44,361 nucleotides of DNA from Sphingorhabdus sp. Alg239-R122. GTDB taxonomy: Bacteria > Pseudomonadota > Alphaproteobacteria > Sphingomonadales > Sphingomonadaceae. The DNA is taken from the NCBI RefSeq assembly GCF_900537065.1, contig NZ_UNRC01000015.1:1-44361 (forward strand). The letters run 5' to 3'. Of the stretch, positions 43,435-44,361 are shown one piece after another. Made by a program: the position numbers and the translations under genes. The notes under the pieces were generated by a model. It ran no database searches, was not told the origin of the DNA, and was given only the letters and a program-made list of their open reading frames with translations. Within the stretch, counting starts at the first letter, position 1, and the number at the start of each line of letters is the position of its first letter.

Positions 43435-44181
43435 TTAACCGCAGCTCAAGCTGCCTGAGCCCACTATTGAAGAATCGCATTTGGCGCTGCCCGATACATT
43501 GACATCGCCTGACCCCATGATGCTGGCTTCAACCGTGCCATCGGACTTGATGCTTGCGTTACCGCTGCCGGCGATGGACACTTCGGCTTTGTCTGCGGAT
43601 AGTTGGCCGCCTTCAAAATCACCGCTGCCGGCAATTGAGATTTCGATAGTATCGCTCGATCCGGCCATTGTGATATTGCCTGATCCTGCAATGCTGTTTT
43701 CCAGCTGTTGTACATCAACCATGGCAACTTTAAGGTTGCCGGAGCCTGCAATATTGGCCTCGGCTTGTTTGCCCTCCAGCTTGTCCACCTCTGCATCGCC
43801 TGATCCTGCCACTGAAATGCCTTCCAGCCTGGGCATGGTCAGTGTGATTGTTGCGGCCTCCCCGTAACTTTTGTTAAAGATACCGTCATTATCCTTGCGG
43901 CCAATGCGCAATGTGCCATCCTTCACTACATAGCGCAGCTGTTCAAGCGTATCGCTATCACCCTCTGCGCTTATGGCATAGGCGGGACCATTTTTGACGA
44001 TAAGGCTGTCCGGGCCGAGAAGTGCGACGTCGGTGAAGTTTTCGCCTGAAATATCGGCACCAGTCAGGGCGGCACTGTCTTTATCAAACCCACTATAACT
44101 GCCTATGTCCACATTGCAGCCGCCAAGTGCCAAGGCCATTGCGGCTACACCCAATCCGGCAAATATTTTCATGTTTCGCAT
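43435..44181 (-). CDS. head-GIN domain (DUF2807) lipoprotein
   Basis: 248 residues with a lipobox (LGGC, C22). The mature part has an N-terminal strand region and then at least six near-copies of the unit I/V-A/M-G-S-G-N/D/S (IAGSGNLKV, IAGSGNITM, IAGSGDFEGG, IAGSGNASI, IMGSGDVNV, IVGSGSLSC), spaced by 15-20 residues, the regular turn of a right-handed beta-helix. ATG 44181 has AAGGA 8-10 bases upstream; ATG 44172 is an alternative. Function is unknown. Confidence 0.87.
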   Translation of the reverse strand: MRNMKIFAGLGVAAMALALGGCNVDIGSYSGFDKDSAALTGADISGENFTDVALLGPDSLIVKNGPAYAISAEGDSDTLEQLRYVVKDGTLRIGRKDNDGIFNKSYGEAATITLTMPRLEGISVAGSGDAEVDKLEGKQAEANIAGSGNLKVAMVDVQQLENSIAGSGNITMAGSSDTIEISIAGSGDFEGGQLSADKAEVSIAGSGNASIKSDGTVEASIMGSGDVNVSGSAKCDSSIVGSGSLSCG

Positions 44182-44296
44182 CTTTCTTGTCCTTTTCTTC
44201 TGCCTTGCCCAGCTGTATTATCTACATAATACGCAATATGTCGTTTAATTCAAGAGTGATGTCTGCTGCGCCATGGGTTTTACATGCAGTGGGCAT

Positions 44297-44330
44297 AAAA
44301 AAGGCCGCCTTGGATATTTCCAAGGCAGCC
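44297..44330 (-). terminator. intrinsic terminator for a gene beyond the right edge
   Basis: On the minus strand GGCTGCCTTGG pairs with CCAAGGCGGCC across a single mismatch, followed by six T (44302-44297). It must belong to a minus-strand gene whose body lies outside the window. Confidence 0.82.
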
Positions 44331-44361
44331 CTTCTGATGATTATGTTCGAGAGAGCAAGGC

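Noticed and set aside
1-44361. CRISPR array, insertion sequence, prophage or toxin-antitoxin genes
   Set aside because: No direct-repeat series, transposase, integrase or phage gene was seen; all main frames are chromosomal core or accessory enzymes.

Overview
The window looks like a chromosomal core region of an alphaproteobacterium, most likely of the order Sphingomonadales. This rests on family content: a Rrf2-led suf operon, a single bifunctional Rel/Spo homologue with an RFKD motif, UrcA-family and CC_3452-like secreted proteins, a MerC-domain protein, quinone-type PyrD, and a cytochrome bc1 operon in the order Rieske, cytochrome b, cytochrome c1. These are recognised from sequence; no database search was possible. 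I see no insertion sequence, prophage, integrase, CRISPR array or rRNA operon.

Layout, left to right. 1-4113 (minus strand): the N-terminal part of a membrane regulator that runs off the left edge, tRNA-Gly(TCC), apt and petABC. 4320-8161 (mostly plus): trmL, hemF, a GNAT acetyltransferase, a membrane protein on the minus strand, lipB and a small lipoprotein. 8168-10597 (minus): queC, a hairpin-rich non-coding stretch that may be a small RNA, a secreted protein and hslO. 10663-17083 (minus): one long suf operon in transcription order Rrf2 regulator, sufB, sufC, a small secreted protein, sufD, sufS, sufT, a GNAT, sufA. All junctions except sufB-sufC and possibly sufS-sufT overlap by 4-8 bases, and an IscR type-1-like site lies in the promoter. 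17184-21113 (minus): two paralogous AraC regulators, a structured non-coding segment ending in a strong terminator, and a DUF885 lipoprotein. 21216-28744 (mostly plus): pyrD, a gamma-glutamyltransferase lipoprotein, an AMP-forming acyl-CoA ligase, an unrecognised minus-strand gene and a LytS/LytR-type two-component pair.

28847-31095 (minus): urcA family, thiG, thiS and a MerC-domain gene. 31210-35305 (plus): ctaA (heme A synthase), cutA, a secreted protein, rplM-rpsI and a membrane-anchored protein. 35302-40410: an old-yellow-enzyme-type oxidoreductase, a small membrane protein, pmbA, a cysQ-like phosphatase, an HxlR regulator and a divergent small secreted protein. 40615-44181: rel/spoT and two secreted head-GIN (DUF2807) proteins.

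Functional themes are respiration (bc1, heme A synthase, coproporphyrinogen oxidase), iron-sulfur assembly, cofactors (lipoate, thiazole, queuosine precursor) and stress responses (Hsp33, Rel, HxlR/OYE). There is no obvious large new system. The strongest unreported-looking signal is regulatory: the same 19-bp AAGT-N8-GCAACTT element occurs twice in the hxlR intergenic region and once in front of the OYE gene about 3 kb away, suggesting a small HxlR regulon. Next come two extra genes built into the suf operon and three possible structured RNAs.
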